This document shows positions 1 to 6,583 of a stretch of DNA of 16,629 bases, piece after piece. The DNA is taken from contig PKRH01000081.1 of assembly GCA_017577565.1 (NCBI GenBank), forward strand, positions 1 to 16,629, read 5' to 3'. Numbering within the stretch: the stretch's first letter is position 1; each line of letters opens with the position of its first letter. This DNA comes from Thermoanaerobacterales bacterium (lineage in GTDB: Bacteria; Actinomycetota; Acidimicrobiia; Acidimicrobiales; JACDCH01). The position numbers and the translations under genes were made by a program. Under the pieces are notes generated by a model. That model worked only from the letters and a program-made list of their open reading frames with translations. It was not told the DNA's origin and ran no database searches.

Positions 1-144
1 GGGTCACCGTCGCCCGCCGCCCGGCTCGTGCGCACCTCCCCGGCGTCCGCGCCGCCCGGCGCGGAACCACGATCGTTCCCGTCCACGACGTCCTACCCTG
101 CCACGTCCGGCGCGACGCCACCCAACCACTCGGCGTGACGGCCA

Positions 145-198
145 CCGGCGGCCGGGCCCCGCCACCCGACCGCGCCCGGTCGGGCGCAGGGCCGCCGG
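145..198 (-). terminator. Nested inverted repeats, candidate terminator of the zinc-finger gene
   Basis: An outer stem CCGGCGGCC (145-153) pairs perfectly with GGCCGCCGG (190-198). Inside it CCCGACC (165-171) pairs with GGTCGGG (178-184) around a 6-nt loop. The structure begins 19 bp beyond the stop codon of the minus-strand zinc-finger gene, where a transcription end is expected. It has no U-tract, which is common for hairpins in high-GC actinobacteria. I see no supportable gene in the rest of 1-216, only GC-rich sequence with a small dyad, GGAAC-N7-GTTCC (63-79). Function as a terminator is inferred. Confidence 0.4.
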
Positions 199-216
199 CC
201 GCGACCTCTGCTGCCC

Positions 217-366
217 TCAGCGCTGCGTGCCACGCTGCTGCTGGTCGTCGAGCTCCGCGGTGTCGTCGTCGACTGCGCGAGGGTGCTCCAGCGCCATGTG
301 GTCGCTCAGCTCGTTGCGGGACACGAAGCGCAACTCACAGTGCGGACACTGGTGGACGTCGGTCAC
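217..366 (-). CDS. Small C2H2 zinc-finger-like protein (49 aa)
   Basis: A 49-residue reading frame starts at GTG (364-366) and stops at TGA (217-219). Residues 7-28 carry a textbook C2H2 spacing: CPHC, twelve residues, then H-x4-H (C7, C10, H23, H28), with the aromatic and leucine positions of a classical finger (ELRF, then NEL). The tail after residue 30 is acidic (DDD, ELDD) and Gln-rich, unlike a DNA-binding extension. GGAG lies 4 nt before the GTG, slightly close. A weak -10-like GACACT (374-379) sits 7 nt upstream. A nested hairpin follows the stop. The gene is divergent from the SDR/MaoC pair. Zinc binding is inferred from the ligand pattern; whether it binds DNA, RNA or protein is unknown. 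Being short, it could still be a chance frame, but the perfect ligand spacing argues against that. Confidence 0.6.
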   Translation of the reverse strand: MTDVHQCPHCELRFVSRNELSDHMALEHPRAVDDDTAELDDQQQRGTQR

Positions 367-383
367 GTGCTCCAGTGTCGCGC

Positions 384-392
384 TGCTACGTT
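384..392 (+). promoter_or_regulatory. Extended -10 promoter for the SDR/MaoC operon
   Basis: TGC-TACGTT is an extended -10 (TGn then TAnnnT). It would start transcription near 399 and leave a leader of about 80 nt before the ATG at 478. That leader has a good Shine-Dalgarno sequence (AGGAG, 464-468, 9 nt from the ATG). It lies in the control region shared with the divergent zinc-finger gene. I see no convincing -35. Confidence 0.4.
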
Positions 393-402
393 CCCGACGG
401 GC

Positions 403-421
403 GACAAACCCGTGACAAACC
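403..421 (+). repeat. Tandem GACAAACC direct repeat in the SDR leader
   Basis: The octamer GACAAACC occurs at 403-410 and again at 414-421, an 11-bp period with a 3-bp gap, so both copies lie on the same DNA face. The pair sits just downstream of the predicted transcription start of the SDR/MaoC operon and upstream of the divergent zinc-finger gene. A repressor site is the likeliest reading, but this is inference. Confidence 0.4.
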
Positions 422-477
422 GGAGAGGCGGCAGTCCGACCAGGGCGGTGCGCCGCCCACGAGAGGAGTACCTGCCC

Positions 478-1380
478 ATGGGCATCTGTGACGGACGAGT
501 GGCGATCGTGACCGGCGCCGGCCGTGGCATCGGCCGCGAGCACGCGCTGCTGCTGGCCAGGCAGGGCGCGAGCGTGGTGGTCAACGACCTCGGCAGCGCC
601 GTGGACGGGTCGGGCAGCGACGTCGGCCCCGCGCAGCAGGTGGTCGACGAGATCGTCGCCGCCGGCGGCAAGGCGGTCGCGAACACCGACGACGTCAGCG
701 ACTGGAAGGGGGCCGAGCGGCTGATCAACACGGCCGTCGAGACCTTCGGCAAGCTCGACGTCCTGGTCAACAACGCCGGCATCCTCCGCGACCGCATGCT
801 CGTCAACATGACCGAGGACGAGTGGGACGCGGTCATCAAGGTGCACCTGAAGGGCACGTTCGCCCCCTCGCACTTCGCGGCCAACCACTTCCGGGCCCGG
901 TCGAAGGCCGGCGAGGAGGTCGACGGCCGCATCATCAACACCTCGTCGCCGTCGGGCATCTACGGCAACGTCGGCCAGACCAACTACGGCGCGGCCAAGG
1001 CGGGCATCGCGGCGTTCACGATCATCGCCGCCAAGGAGCTGGCCCGCTACGGCGTGACCGTCAACGCCATCGCGCCGGCGGCGCTCACCCGCATGACCGC
1101 CGACCTCGGCATGGGCCAGGCCGAGGGCGAGGCCCGCGAGAAGCTCGACCCGAAGCACATCGCGCCGATCGTCTGCTGGCTGGCCAGCCCGCTCTCCGCC
1201 GGTGTCACCGGGCGGGTGTTCGACGTCAGCGGCCGCATGCTCTCGGTCGCCGAGGGCTGGCACCGGGGCCCGACCATCGAGGACCCCGACGACGACCCCG
1301 AGGTGCTGGGGCAGGCCGTCCTCGACCTGGTCAAGCAGGCCCGGCCGAACGCCAACATGTTCGGCTACGACGAGAGCTGA
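478..1380 (+). CDS. SDR oxidoreductase, (3R)-hydroxyacyl-CoA dehydrogenase type
   Basis: A 300-residue classical short-chain dehydrogenase. The cofactor-binding motif TGAGRGIG is at residues 12-19, and VVVNDLG (34-39 region) puts Asp37 at the end of beta-2, which favours NAD over NADP. NNAG is at 98-101, and the catalytic triad is S157, Y170, K174 (YGAAK). The VNDLG signature and an extended C-terminal tail resemble the dehydrogenase part of peroxisomal MFE-2, which oxidises (3R)-hydroxyacyl-CoA to 3-ketoacyl-CoA. The ATG at 478 has AGGAG 9 nt upstream; longer frames lack such a site. The stop is 10 nt before the MaoC start, so the two genes should be co-transcribed. Exact chain length or steroid specificity cannot be read from sequence; a 3-ketoacyl reductase role is the main alternative. 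Confidence 0.85.
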   Translation: MGICDGRVAIVTGAGRGIGREHALLLARQGASVVVNDLGSAVDGSGSDVGPAQQVVDEIVAAGGKAVANTDDVSDWKGAERLINTAVETFGKLDVLVNNAGILRDRMLVNMTEDEWDAVIKVHLKGTFAPSHFAANHFRARSKAGEEVDGRIINTSSPSGIYGNVGQTNYGAAKAGIAAFTIIAAKELARYGVTVNAIAPAALTRMTADLGMGQAEGEAREKLDPKHIAPIVCWLASPLSAGVTGRVFDVSGRMLSVAEGWHRGPTIEDPDDDPEVLGQAVLDLVKQARPNANMFGYDES

Positions 1381-1390
1381 GGTCGCGGCC

Positions 1391-2254
1391 GTGCCCATCA
1401 ACCCCGACGCGGTCGGCACCACCTCGGAGCCGGTCCGGCGCCGCTGGACCTCGAAGGACTCGCTGCTCTACGCCCTCGGCGTGGGGGCCGGGGCCGAGGA
1501 CCCCACCACCGAGCTGGAGTTCACGACCGAGAACAGCCAGGACGTCACCCAGCGGGCCCTGCCCACCCAGGCCGTGGTGCTCGCGCCCATGGGCGGGGCC
1601 CTGGGGTCGATCGGGACCTTCAACCCGGCGATGCTCGTCCACGGCGAGCAGGCCGTCGAGCTCCACCGCGAGGTGCCCGTCGAGGGCGAGCTCGAGGCCG
1701 TCTCCCAGGTCGTCGGCATCTGGGACAAGGGCTCGGGCGCGGTCGTCGAGACCGAGACGAAGGCCACCTCGGTGGCCGACGGCGAGCCGCTGTTCACCAC
1801 CCGCGCCAGCCTGTTCATCCGCGGCGAGGGCGGCTGGGGCGGCGAGCGGGGCCCCTCGACCAAGGTGGCCATGCCGGACCGGGCGCCCGACCACGAGGTC
1901 ACCTACCAGACCCGGGTCGACCAGGCGCTGCTCTACCGGCTCTCCGGCGACCGCAACCCGCTGCACTCCGACCCGAAGTTCGCGGCGCTGGCCGGGTTCG
2001 ACCGGCCGATCCTCCACGGGCTGTGCACCTACGGGTTCACCGGCCGGGCGCTGCTCCACACCCTGTGCGGCAGCGACCCGGCGCTGTTCCGGTCGATGGC
2101 CGGGCGGTTCTCCAGCCCGGTGTTCCCGGGCGAGCCGCTGACCGTGCGGATCTGGGTCGAGAGCGCGGACGAGGGCCGCGCCCTGTTCCAGACGGTCGGC
2201 GGCGACGGCCGCGTCGTGCTCGACGCCGGCCGGTTCCGCTTCGGCCCCGCCTGA
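1391..2254 (+). CDS. MaoC-like enoyl-CoA hydratase 2 (287 aa)
   Basis: This protein has the double hot-dog architecture of (R)-specific enoyl-CoA hydratase 2. The C-terminal half carries the hydratase 2 motif YRLSGDRNPLH, with catalytic Asp187, Asn189 and His192, followed by FDRPILHGLCTYG, which is typical of MFE-2-like hydratases. The length of about 287 aa matches two fused hot-dog folds, the N-terminal one lacking catalytic residues. It would hydrate trans-2-enoyl-CoA to the (3R)-hydroxy product that the upstream SDR oxidises. I chose the GTG at 1391 because TGAGG (1378-1382), overlapping the SDR stop, lies 8 nt upstream, suggesting translational coupling. The gene ends before a large inverted repeat. 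The substrate (fatty acid, sterol side chain or other) is unknown. Confidence 0.85.
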   Translation: MPINPDAVGTTSEPVRRRWTSKDSLLYALGVGAGAEDPTTELEFTTENSQDVTQRALPTQAVVLAPMGGALGSIGTFNPAMLVHGEQAVELHREVPVEGELEAVSQVVGIWDKGSGAVVETETKATSVADGEPLFTTRASLFIRGEGGWGGERGPSTKVAMPDRAPDHEVTYQTRVDQALLYRLSGDRNPLHSDPKFAALAGFDRPILHGLCTYGFTGRALLHTLCGSDPALFRSMAGRFSSPVFPGEPLTVRIWVESADEGRALFQTVGGDGRVVLDAGRFRFGPA

Positions 2255-2260
2255 GCACCC

Positions 2261-2325
2261 GCCCGCCGGCCGGCCGAGCTGCCCGTCGCCCGAGGGCGCG
2301 GCGGCCCCGCGGCCGGCCGGCGGGC
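2261..2325. terminator. Long inverted repeat between convergent maoC and nucS
   Basis: A perfect 16-bp inverted repeat: GCCCGCCGGCCGGCCG (2261-2276) pairs with 2310-2325 around a 33-nt loop. It lies between the maoC stop (2254) and the nucS stop (2347), so one structure could end transcription from both sides. A second short hairpin, GCCCG-T-CGGGC (2332-2342), follows next to the nucS stop. There is no poly-U tract. Bidirectional termination is inferred from position and perfect pairing. Confidence 0.55.
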
Positions 2326-2346
2326 CGTCCTGCCCGTCGGGCCCGC

Positions 2347-3021
2347 TCAGAACAGGCGCAGCTCGTTCGGCTCCAGGCCCCGCAGCGCGTCGTAGTCGAC
2401 CTCGACGCAGTCGATGCGACGCTGCCCGGCCAGCACCCGGGCCTGGGGCTTGATCTGCTGGGCGACGAGCACGCCCCGCACCGGGCGCAGGCGGGGGTCG
2501 CGCTCGAGGAACTCGAGGTAGCGGGTGAGCTGCTCGACGCCGTCGATCTCACCCCGCCGCTTGACCTCCACCGCCACCGTCCGGCCCTCGGCGTCCCGGC
2601 ACAGCAGGTCGACGGGCCCGATGTCGGTCGGGTACTCGCGGCGCACGAGGCGCAGGCCGGGGGCGATGGCCTCGCAGTTGGCGGCCAGCAGCTCCTGCAG
2701 GTGGGCCTCGACCCCGTCCTTCGAGAGGCCGGGGTCGACCCCCAGGTCGTGGGTGGTGTCGGACAGCACCTCGTGCAGCGTGATGGTCAGCGTCTCGCCC
2801 TTCGGGGAGCGGACCGTCCAGACGAGGCGGCCCTCGTCGTCGACGCCCTCGGTCCGGGTGTTGGGGGCGTTCATCCAGTTGAGCGGCTTGTAGGCGCCGC
2901 CGTCCGCGTGCACGGCGACGCACCCGTCGGCCTTGACCATCACCAGCCGGGTGGCGAGGGGCAGGTGGGCGGTGAGGCGGCCGTCGTAGTCGACGGTGCA
3001 GCGGGCGACGACGAGGCGCAC
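2347..3021 (-). CDS. nucS: Endonuclease NucS/EndoMS, mismatch-specific
   Basis: A 224-residue NucS protein of the usual actinobacterial length. The N-terminal DNA-binding domain includes the conserved NWMNAPN segment (W49). The C-terminal RecB-like nuclease domain has the catalytic set D138 (GPVDLL), E152 and K154 (VEVKRRG), plus the QLTRYLEFL helix. The last residues, ELRLF, match the C-terminal motif used by NucS to bind the beta sliding clamp. In actinobacteria lacking MutS/MutL this enzyme cleaves both strands at mismatches and lowers mutation and homeologous recombination rates. The start is GTG (3019-3021). TATCGT (3029-3034) stands exactly 7 nt upstream and there is no clear Shine-Dalgarno sequence, so the message is probably leaderless and separately promoted although it follows aarF on the same strand. 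Confidence 0.95.
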   Translation of the reverse strand: MRLVVARCTVDYDGRLTAHLPLATRLVMVKADGCVAVHADGGAYKPLNWMNAPNTRTEGVDDEGRLVWTVRSPKGETLTITLHEVLSDTTHDLGVDPGLSKDGVEAHLQELLAANCEAIAPGLRLVRREYPTDIGPVDLLCRDAEGRTVAVEVKRRGEIDGVEQLTRYLEFLERDPRLRPVRGVLVAQQIKPQARVLAGQRRIDCVEVDYDALRGLEPNELRLF

Positions 3022-3028
3022 GGCGGCG

Positions 3029-3034
3029 ACGATA
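3029..3034 (-). promoter_or_regulatory. -10 element of leaderless nucS
   Basis: TATCGT (TAnnnT) read on the minus strand is followed by 7 nt and then the nucS GTG, the geometry in which transcription starts on the first base of the start codon. A 13-bp palindrome, CCGACC-C-GGTCGG (3045-3057), lies 10 bp upstream in the -35 zone and is a possible operator. Confidence 0.5.
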
Positions 3035-3105
3035 GCGGCGGGCCCCGACCCGGTCGGCGCCCCCCGGCCGGCGCGGCGGGGCCCCCGTGGCCGACGGCCG
3101 GCCGG

Positions 3106-4689
3106 TCAGCGGCGGCGCCGGGCGAGGTTGCGGCGGATGGTCTCGCGCCGCCGGCGCAGCTCCCGGTGGGTGAGCCGCTCGGTGCTCGCGTCGACGCCGA
3201 AGCTCGCCTTCACGCCGTCGAGGTCGACCTCGACCGTGCGGGGGTCGATGCCGACGTCCTCCATGATCCGGTCGCCGTGGCGGGTGGCGAAGTACATCGA
3301 CAGGTTCGTGATCTCGCCGAACAGGTCGAGGTCGGGGGCGAGCGTGGCGATGGCGCCGTCGAGGAACACCATGTTCTTCACGAACAGCATGAGCTCCTTG
3401 GGCAGCCTCGCCCCCAGGCCGAGCAGGGCCTTGATCACCTGCTGCAGCTCCTGGACGAGCTGCTCGCCCGACATCGTCGTCGGGTCGACCGCCGGCTGGT
3501 CGAGGCGCAGCTCGCGCACGACCCGGTCGAGGTCGGCGTCGGGCGGCAGCACGCCCAGGTCGCGCAGGGCGGCGAGCTGGCCGGTCAGGTCGTTGGTCGA
3601 CCCCGCCATCAGCAGGCGGAGGAAGGCGATGCGGCGGGGCTCGTCGAGGCGGCCGGTGATGCCGAAGTCGAGCAGGGCGGTGCGCCCGTCGGGCAGGACG
3701 AGCAGGTTCCCGCCGTGCAGGTCGCCGTGGAAGATGCCGTGGAGGATGGCGCCCTCGAGGAAGCCGATCATGCCCGTGCGCACGACCGCCTCGGTGTCGA
3801 CCCCGGCGCCCCGCATGCCGACGACGTCGTCGACCCGGAAGCCGTCGAGGCGCTCCATCACCAGCACCCGGCGGGTGACGAGCGTGGGGTGGGGGCGGGG
3901 CACGACGTAGCCCCGCTGGCCCAGCTCGGCGAAGGTCCGGGCGATGTCGAGCATGTTCTCGGCCTCGAGCCGGAAGTCGAGCTCCTCGGTGATCGTCTGG
4001 GCGAACAGCTCGACGAGGGCCGGCGGGTTGGCCAGCGCCGCGATCGGGATGCGCCCGACCAGCAGCGGGGCGAGCCAGGCCATGACCCGCAGGTCCTCGC
4101 GCACCCGGCGGGCGACCGTCGGGCGCTGGACCTTGACGACCACCCGCTCGCCGGTGCGGAGCGTGGCCGCGTGGACCTGGGCGATCGAGGCCGCGGCGAG
4201 CGGCGTGCGGTCGATCCACCGGAACACGTCCTCCAGGGGGCGTCCGAGGTCGGCCTCGATGACCTCCCGGACGACCCGGAACGGCTCGGCGGGCACCCGG
4301 TCCCGGCACAGCTTGAACTCGTCGACCAGCTCGGCGGGGAAGATGCCCTCGCCCGAGCTGATGATCTGGCCGAGCTTGATGTAGGTGGGCCCGAGCCGCT
4401 CGGCCGCCCTGCGCAGGCGCCGGGAGATGCCGGCCCGGCTGTGGCTGCCGCCCTGGCGCCGCTCCCGCAGCGCCCACAGCGCCAGCGCGCCGCCGAGGTG
4501 GCGGACCACCGTCCCGAGGCGGGCGCCGGGCGGCCAGCGGCGGGGCGCGGTGAGCCGGGGGACCTCGGCCACGACCGCCCGGCGCACCTCGTCGAGGCCC
4601 TGCCGCCAGGCGAGGGCGTCGGGGTCGGTGATCGTCCAGGGCGGGGTGTCGCTGAAGCTGCCTGCCGCGAGGTCGGGGGCGCCGGCCAT
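3106..4689 (-). CDS. AarF/UbiB/ABC1-family atypical kinase
   Basis: A 527-residue member of the ABC1/UbiB (ADCK) protein-kinase-like family. Family marks are in order: the KxGQ motif (K105-LGQ108, within YIKLGQIISS), the alanine-rich loop AAAS (165-168) replacing the glycine loop, lysine K186 in VVVKVQRP, EELDFRLEAEN (235-245), the catalytic-type loop HGDLHGGN (D323, N328) and DFG (341-343). E. coli UbiB supports ubiquinone synthesis; actinobacteria use menaquinone, so the substrate here is open. The protein ends in a basic tail (RNLARRRR), and I see no obvious C-terminal transmembrane pair. The ATG at 4689 is preceded by a weak -10-like CAGACT (4697-4702) at 7 nt. It sits 43 nt after the ATL gene and 84 nt before nucS, all on the same strand. 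Confidence 0.9.
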   Translation of the reverse strand: MAGAPDLAAGSFSDTPPWTITDPDALAWRQGLDEVRRAVVAEVPRLTAPRRWPPGARLGTVVRHLGGALALWALRERRQGGSHSRAGISRRLRRAAERLGPTYIKLGQIISSGEGIFPAELVDEFKLCRDRVPAEPFRVVREVIEADLGRPLEDVFRWIDRTPLAAASIAQVHAATLRTGERVVVKVQRPTVARRVREDLRVMAWLAPLLVGRIPIAALANPPALVELFAQTITEELDFRLEAENMLDIARTFAELGQRGYVVPRPHPTLVTRRVLVMERLDGFRVDDVVGMRGAGVDTEAVVRTGMIGFLEGAILHGIFHGDLHGGNLLVLPDGRTALLDFGITGRLDEPRRIAFLRLLMAGSTNDLTGQLAALRDLGVLPPDADLDRVVRELRLDQPAVDPTTMSGEQLVQELQQVIKALLGLGARLPKELMLFVKNMVFLDGAIATLAPDLDLFGEITNLSMYFATRHGDRIMEDVGIDPRTVEVDLDGVKASFGVDASTERLTHRELRRRRETIRRNLARRRR

Positions 4690-4732
4690 CCCCGGCAGTC
4701 TGCCCCGTGCCGGGCGGGACGCCCCAGCGGGG

Positions 4733-5020
4733 TCAGCGGCCGGCGTCGGCCTCGACCGGGGCCACCCGGCCGTCGACGACCGCGACGCCCTCGGCCGCCA
4801 GGCGGCGGGCCTGCTCCCGCTCGTGGCCCGGCACGAGGCGGCCGGTGGCGGTGACCACCCGCCACCAGGGCAGCTCGTCGCCGCTGGTGGCGAGCAGGCG
4901 GCCGACCGCCCGTGCCGCCCCGGGGAACCCGGCCTCGGCCGCCACCTCGCCGTAGGTGACGACGTCGCCGGGCCCGAGGGACTGGAGCACCCGGACGACG
5001 GCCTGCTCGAATCCGGACAT
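4733..5020 (-). CDS. Alkyltransferase-like (ATL) protein, MGMT family
   Basis: A 95-residue protein equal to the DNA-binding domain of O6-alkylguanine-DNA alkyltransferase: GDVVTYGEVAAEAG (18-31), Tyr23, the arginine finger R37 (AARAVG), then PWWRVV (51-56). In true alkyltransferases this last motif is PCHRV with the acceptor cysteine. Trp52 stands in the cysteine position, so the protein cannot transfer alkyl groups and belongs with ATL proteins, which bind O6-alkylguanine, flip and bend the DNA, and recruit nucleotide excision repair. The ATG at 5020 lacks a Shine-Dalgarno sequence but has TACTGT exactly 7 nt upstream, supporting a leaderless start. The start overlaps the ATG of the divergent SDR gene. 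AarF follows 43 nt downstream. Confidence 0.87.
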   Translation of the reverse strand: MSGFEQAVVRVLQSLGPGDVVTYGEVAAEAGFPGAARAVGRLLATSGDELPWWRVVTATGRLVPGHEREQARRLAAEGVAVVDGRVAPVEADAGR

Positions 5021-5795
5021 GGCGCGAACAGTAGAGGCCGGTGCCGGCGGCCCCGGCCCGGAGGTGGCCGGCCGGGTGGCCGTGGTGACGGGGGCGAGCC
5101 GGGGCCTGGGGGCCGGGTTGGCCGCCCGCTTCGCCGAGGCCGGGCTCGCCCTGGGCCTGTGCGCCCGGCACGAGCCCCCGGTCCCCGACGGCGCCGCCGA
5201 GCGGGCCGTCACCGCCGCCGTCGACGTCACCGACCCCGACGCCGTCGACCGCTTCGCCGACGCGGTCGTCGAGCGCCTGGGCCGCATCGACCTGTGGGTG
5301 AACAACGCCGGGCTGCTGGCCCCGATCGGCCCGCTGCGGGACGTCGACCCCGGCGAGCTGCGGGCGAACATCGAGGTCAACGTGCTCGGCGTCCTGCACG
5401 GCTCGGCCACCTTCGCCCGCCACGTCCGCAGCCGGCCGGGGGGCGGGACGCTGGTGAACATCACGAGCGGCGCCGCCACCCGGGCCTACGCGGGGTGGGC
5501 CGCGTACTGCGCGGCCAAGGCGGCGGTCGACCACGCCACCCGGGTGGTGGCCCTGGAGGAGGCCGACAGCGGGCTGCGGGCCTTCGCCGTGGCACCCGGG
5601 GTCGTCGACACCGACATGCAGGCGCTCATCCGGGCCACGCCGCCCGAGCGCTTCCCGTCGGTCGACCGGTTCCACCGGATCCGCGAGGAGGGCGCGTACA
5701 ACAGCCCGGCCTGGGTGGCCGACCACGTCCTCGGGCTGCTCGACGCCCCGCCCGACGCCCCGGTGGTGCAGCGGGTGCCCGACGAGCCCCGCTGA
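5019..5795 (+). CDS. SDR-family oxidoreductase (sepiapterin/benzil reductase-like)
   Basis: A 258-residue classical SDR: TGASRGLG (24-31), NNAG (95-98), and triad S150, Y163, K167 (YCAAK). The ending AVAPGVVDTDMQALIR and the low-complexity start resemble bacterial sepiapterin/benzil reductase-type SDRs (YueD-like). Arginine R50 after beta-2 (LCARHEP) suggests NADP(H). The real substrate cannot be told. The start is uncertain. The ATG at 5019 has neither a good Shine-Dalgarno nor a clean -10; GTG at 5064 would give a more usual SDR N-terminus but has GGAG directly abutting it. The gene is convergent with cysQ, and a hairpin lies between their stops. No functional link to the sulfur genes is evident. 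Confidence 0.8.
   Translation: MARTVEAGAGGPGPEVAGRVAVVTGASRGLGAGLAARFAEAGLALGLCARHEPPVPDGAAERAVTAAVDVTDPDAVDRFADAVVERLGRIDLWVNNAGLLAPIGPLRDVDPGELRANIEVNVLGVLHGSATFARHVRSRPGGGTLVNITSGAATRAYAGWAAYCAAKAAVDHATRVVALEEADSGLRAFAVAPGVVDTDMQALIRATPPERFPSVDRFHRIREEGAYNSPAWVADHVLGLLDAPPDAPVVQRVPDEPR
5028..5033 (-). promoter_or_regulatory. -10 element of the leaderless ATL gene
   Basis: TACTGT on the minus strand, then 7 nt, then the ATL ATG. If the opposite SDR starts at 5019, this promoter lies inside that gene's codons 4-5, so the two genes would interfere at initiation. Confidence 0.5.
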
Positions 5796-5810
5796 GCCCG
5801 GCCCCCGGGC
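5796..5810. terminator. Short hairpin between convergent SDR2 and cysQ
   Basis: GCCCGG (5796-5801), a CCC loop, and CCGGGC (5805-5810) form a perfect 6-bp stem directly after the SDR stop and 5 nt before the cysQ stop. It fills most of the 19-bp gap and could terminate both genes, although it has no U-tract. Confidence 0.4.
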
Positions 5811-5814
5811 GGCG

Positions 5815-6573
5815 TCAGCCCCGGGCGGCGGCGATCACGGCGTCGGCCAGCTCCGGCCGGCAGACGAGCAGGTCGGGCAGCCAGGGGTCGGGCCGGTTGT
5901 AGACGAGCGGCGAGCCGTCCAGCCGGGAGGCGTGCAGCCCGGCGGCCCGGGCGACGGCGACCGGGGCCGCCGAGTCCCACTCGTACTGGCCGCCGCTGTG
6001 CGCGTAGACGTCGGCCTCGCCGAGCACCACCGCCATGGCCTTGGCCCCGGCCGAGCCGAGCTCGACGAGCTCGCCGCCGAGCGCCGCCGCCACCCGGGCC
6101 GCCTCGGCCGGGGGCCGGCTGCGGCTGACGACCACCCGGGGCCGCGCCGGCGCCGGCGGCGGCGGGGCGGGGGGCGGGTCGGTGGCCAGGGTCAGCCCGC
6201 GGCCCGGCAGCGCGACGGCCCCCGCCACCGGCTCGCCGTCGACCACGAGGGCGACGTGGACGGCCCAGTCGGTGCGGGGCGGCTCGCCGTACTCGCGGGT
6301 GCCGTCGAGGGGGTCGACGATCCACACCCGCCGGGCCCCGACCCGGCGGGGGTCGGCGGCACCCTCCTCGGACAGCACGGCGTCGTCCGGGCGCTCCTCG
6401 GCCAGGGCGGTCACCAGCAGCTCGTGCGCGAGCCGGTCGCCCTCCCGACCCAGGGCCCGCCCGGTGGGCCCGCCGTCGCGAGCCGCCCGTTCGCGCAGAC
6501 CGACCAGCAGCTCACCCGCCTGCGTGGCGAGGCGAGCCGCCAGGGTGTGGTCATCGGGTGTCGCCTGCGGCAT
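5815..6573 (-). CDS. cysQ: 3'(2'),5'-bisphosphate nucleotidase CysQ-like
   Basis: A 252-residue inositol-monophosphatase-superfamily enzyme. Metal ligands appear in order: S68-E-E70, D87-PLDGT92 with D90, and D200 in YEWDSAAP, all typical of CysQ/IMPase. CysQ hydrolyses 3'-phosphoadenosine 5'-phosphate (PAP), the by-product of PAPS use, and may also act on PAPS. Sitting back to back with cysDNC strongly favours this role over inositol phosphatase. A proline/alanine-rich loop (132-145) interrupts the C-terminal lobe. The ATG at 6573 is immediately abutted by GGAGG, with no spacer, so the Shine-Dalgarno is badly placed. A TATGCA hexamer 6 nt upstream might instead make it nearly leaderless. The control region is shared with cysD. 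Confidence 0.85.
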   Translation of the reverse strand: MPQATPDDHTLAARLATQAGELLVGLRERAARDGGPTGRALGREGDRLAHELLVTALAEERPDDAVLSEEGAADPRRVGARRVWIVDPLDGTREYGEPPRTDWAVHVALVVDGEPVAGAVALPGRGLTLATDPPPAPPPPAPARPRVVVSRSRPPAEAARVAAALGGELVELGSAGAKAMAVVLGEADVYAHSGGQYEWDSAAPVAVARAAGLHASRLDGSPLVYNRPDPWLPDLLVCRPELADAVIAAARG

Positions 6574-6583
6574 CCTCCATGCA

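Noticed and set aside
1..35. A possible minus-strand gene start (GTG at 35-33 after GGGGAG)
   Set aside because: Only 11 codons fit before the window edge, the Shine-Dalgarno abuts the GTG, and there is no -10 at the leaderless distance.
63..79. GGAAC-N7-GTTCC dyad as an operator or ECF promoter
   Set aside because: Short arms in sequence with no assigned gene next to it; GGAAC alone is not evidence for an ECF promoter without a -10.
2023..4854. A 943-codon open frame on the plus strand opposite nucS and aarF
   Set aside because: It is a product of GC-rich third-position bias: the translation is low-complexity (R, A, G, V, D-rich), has no domain, and covers three clearly recognisable minus-strand genes.
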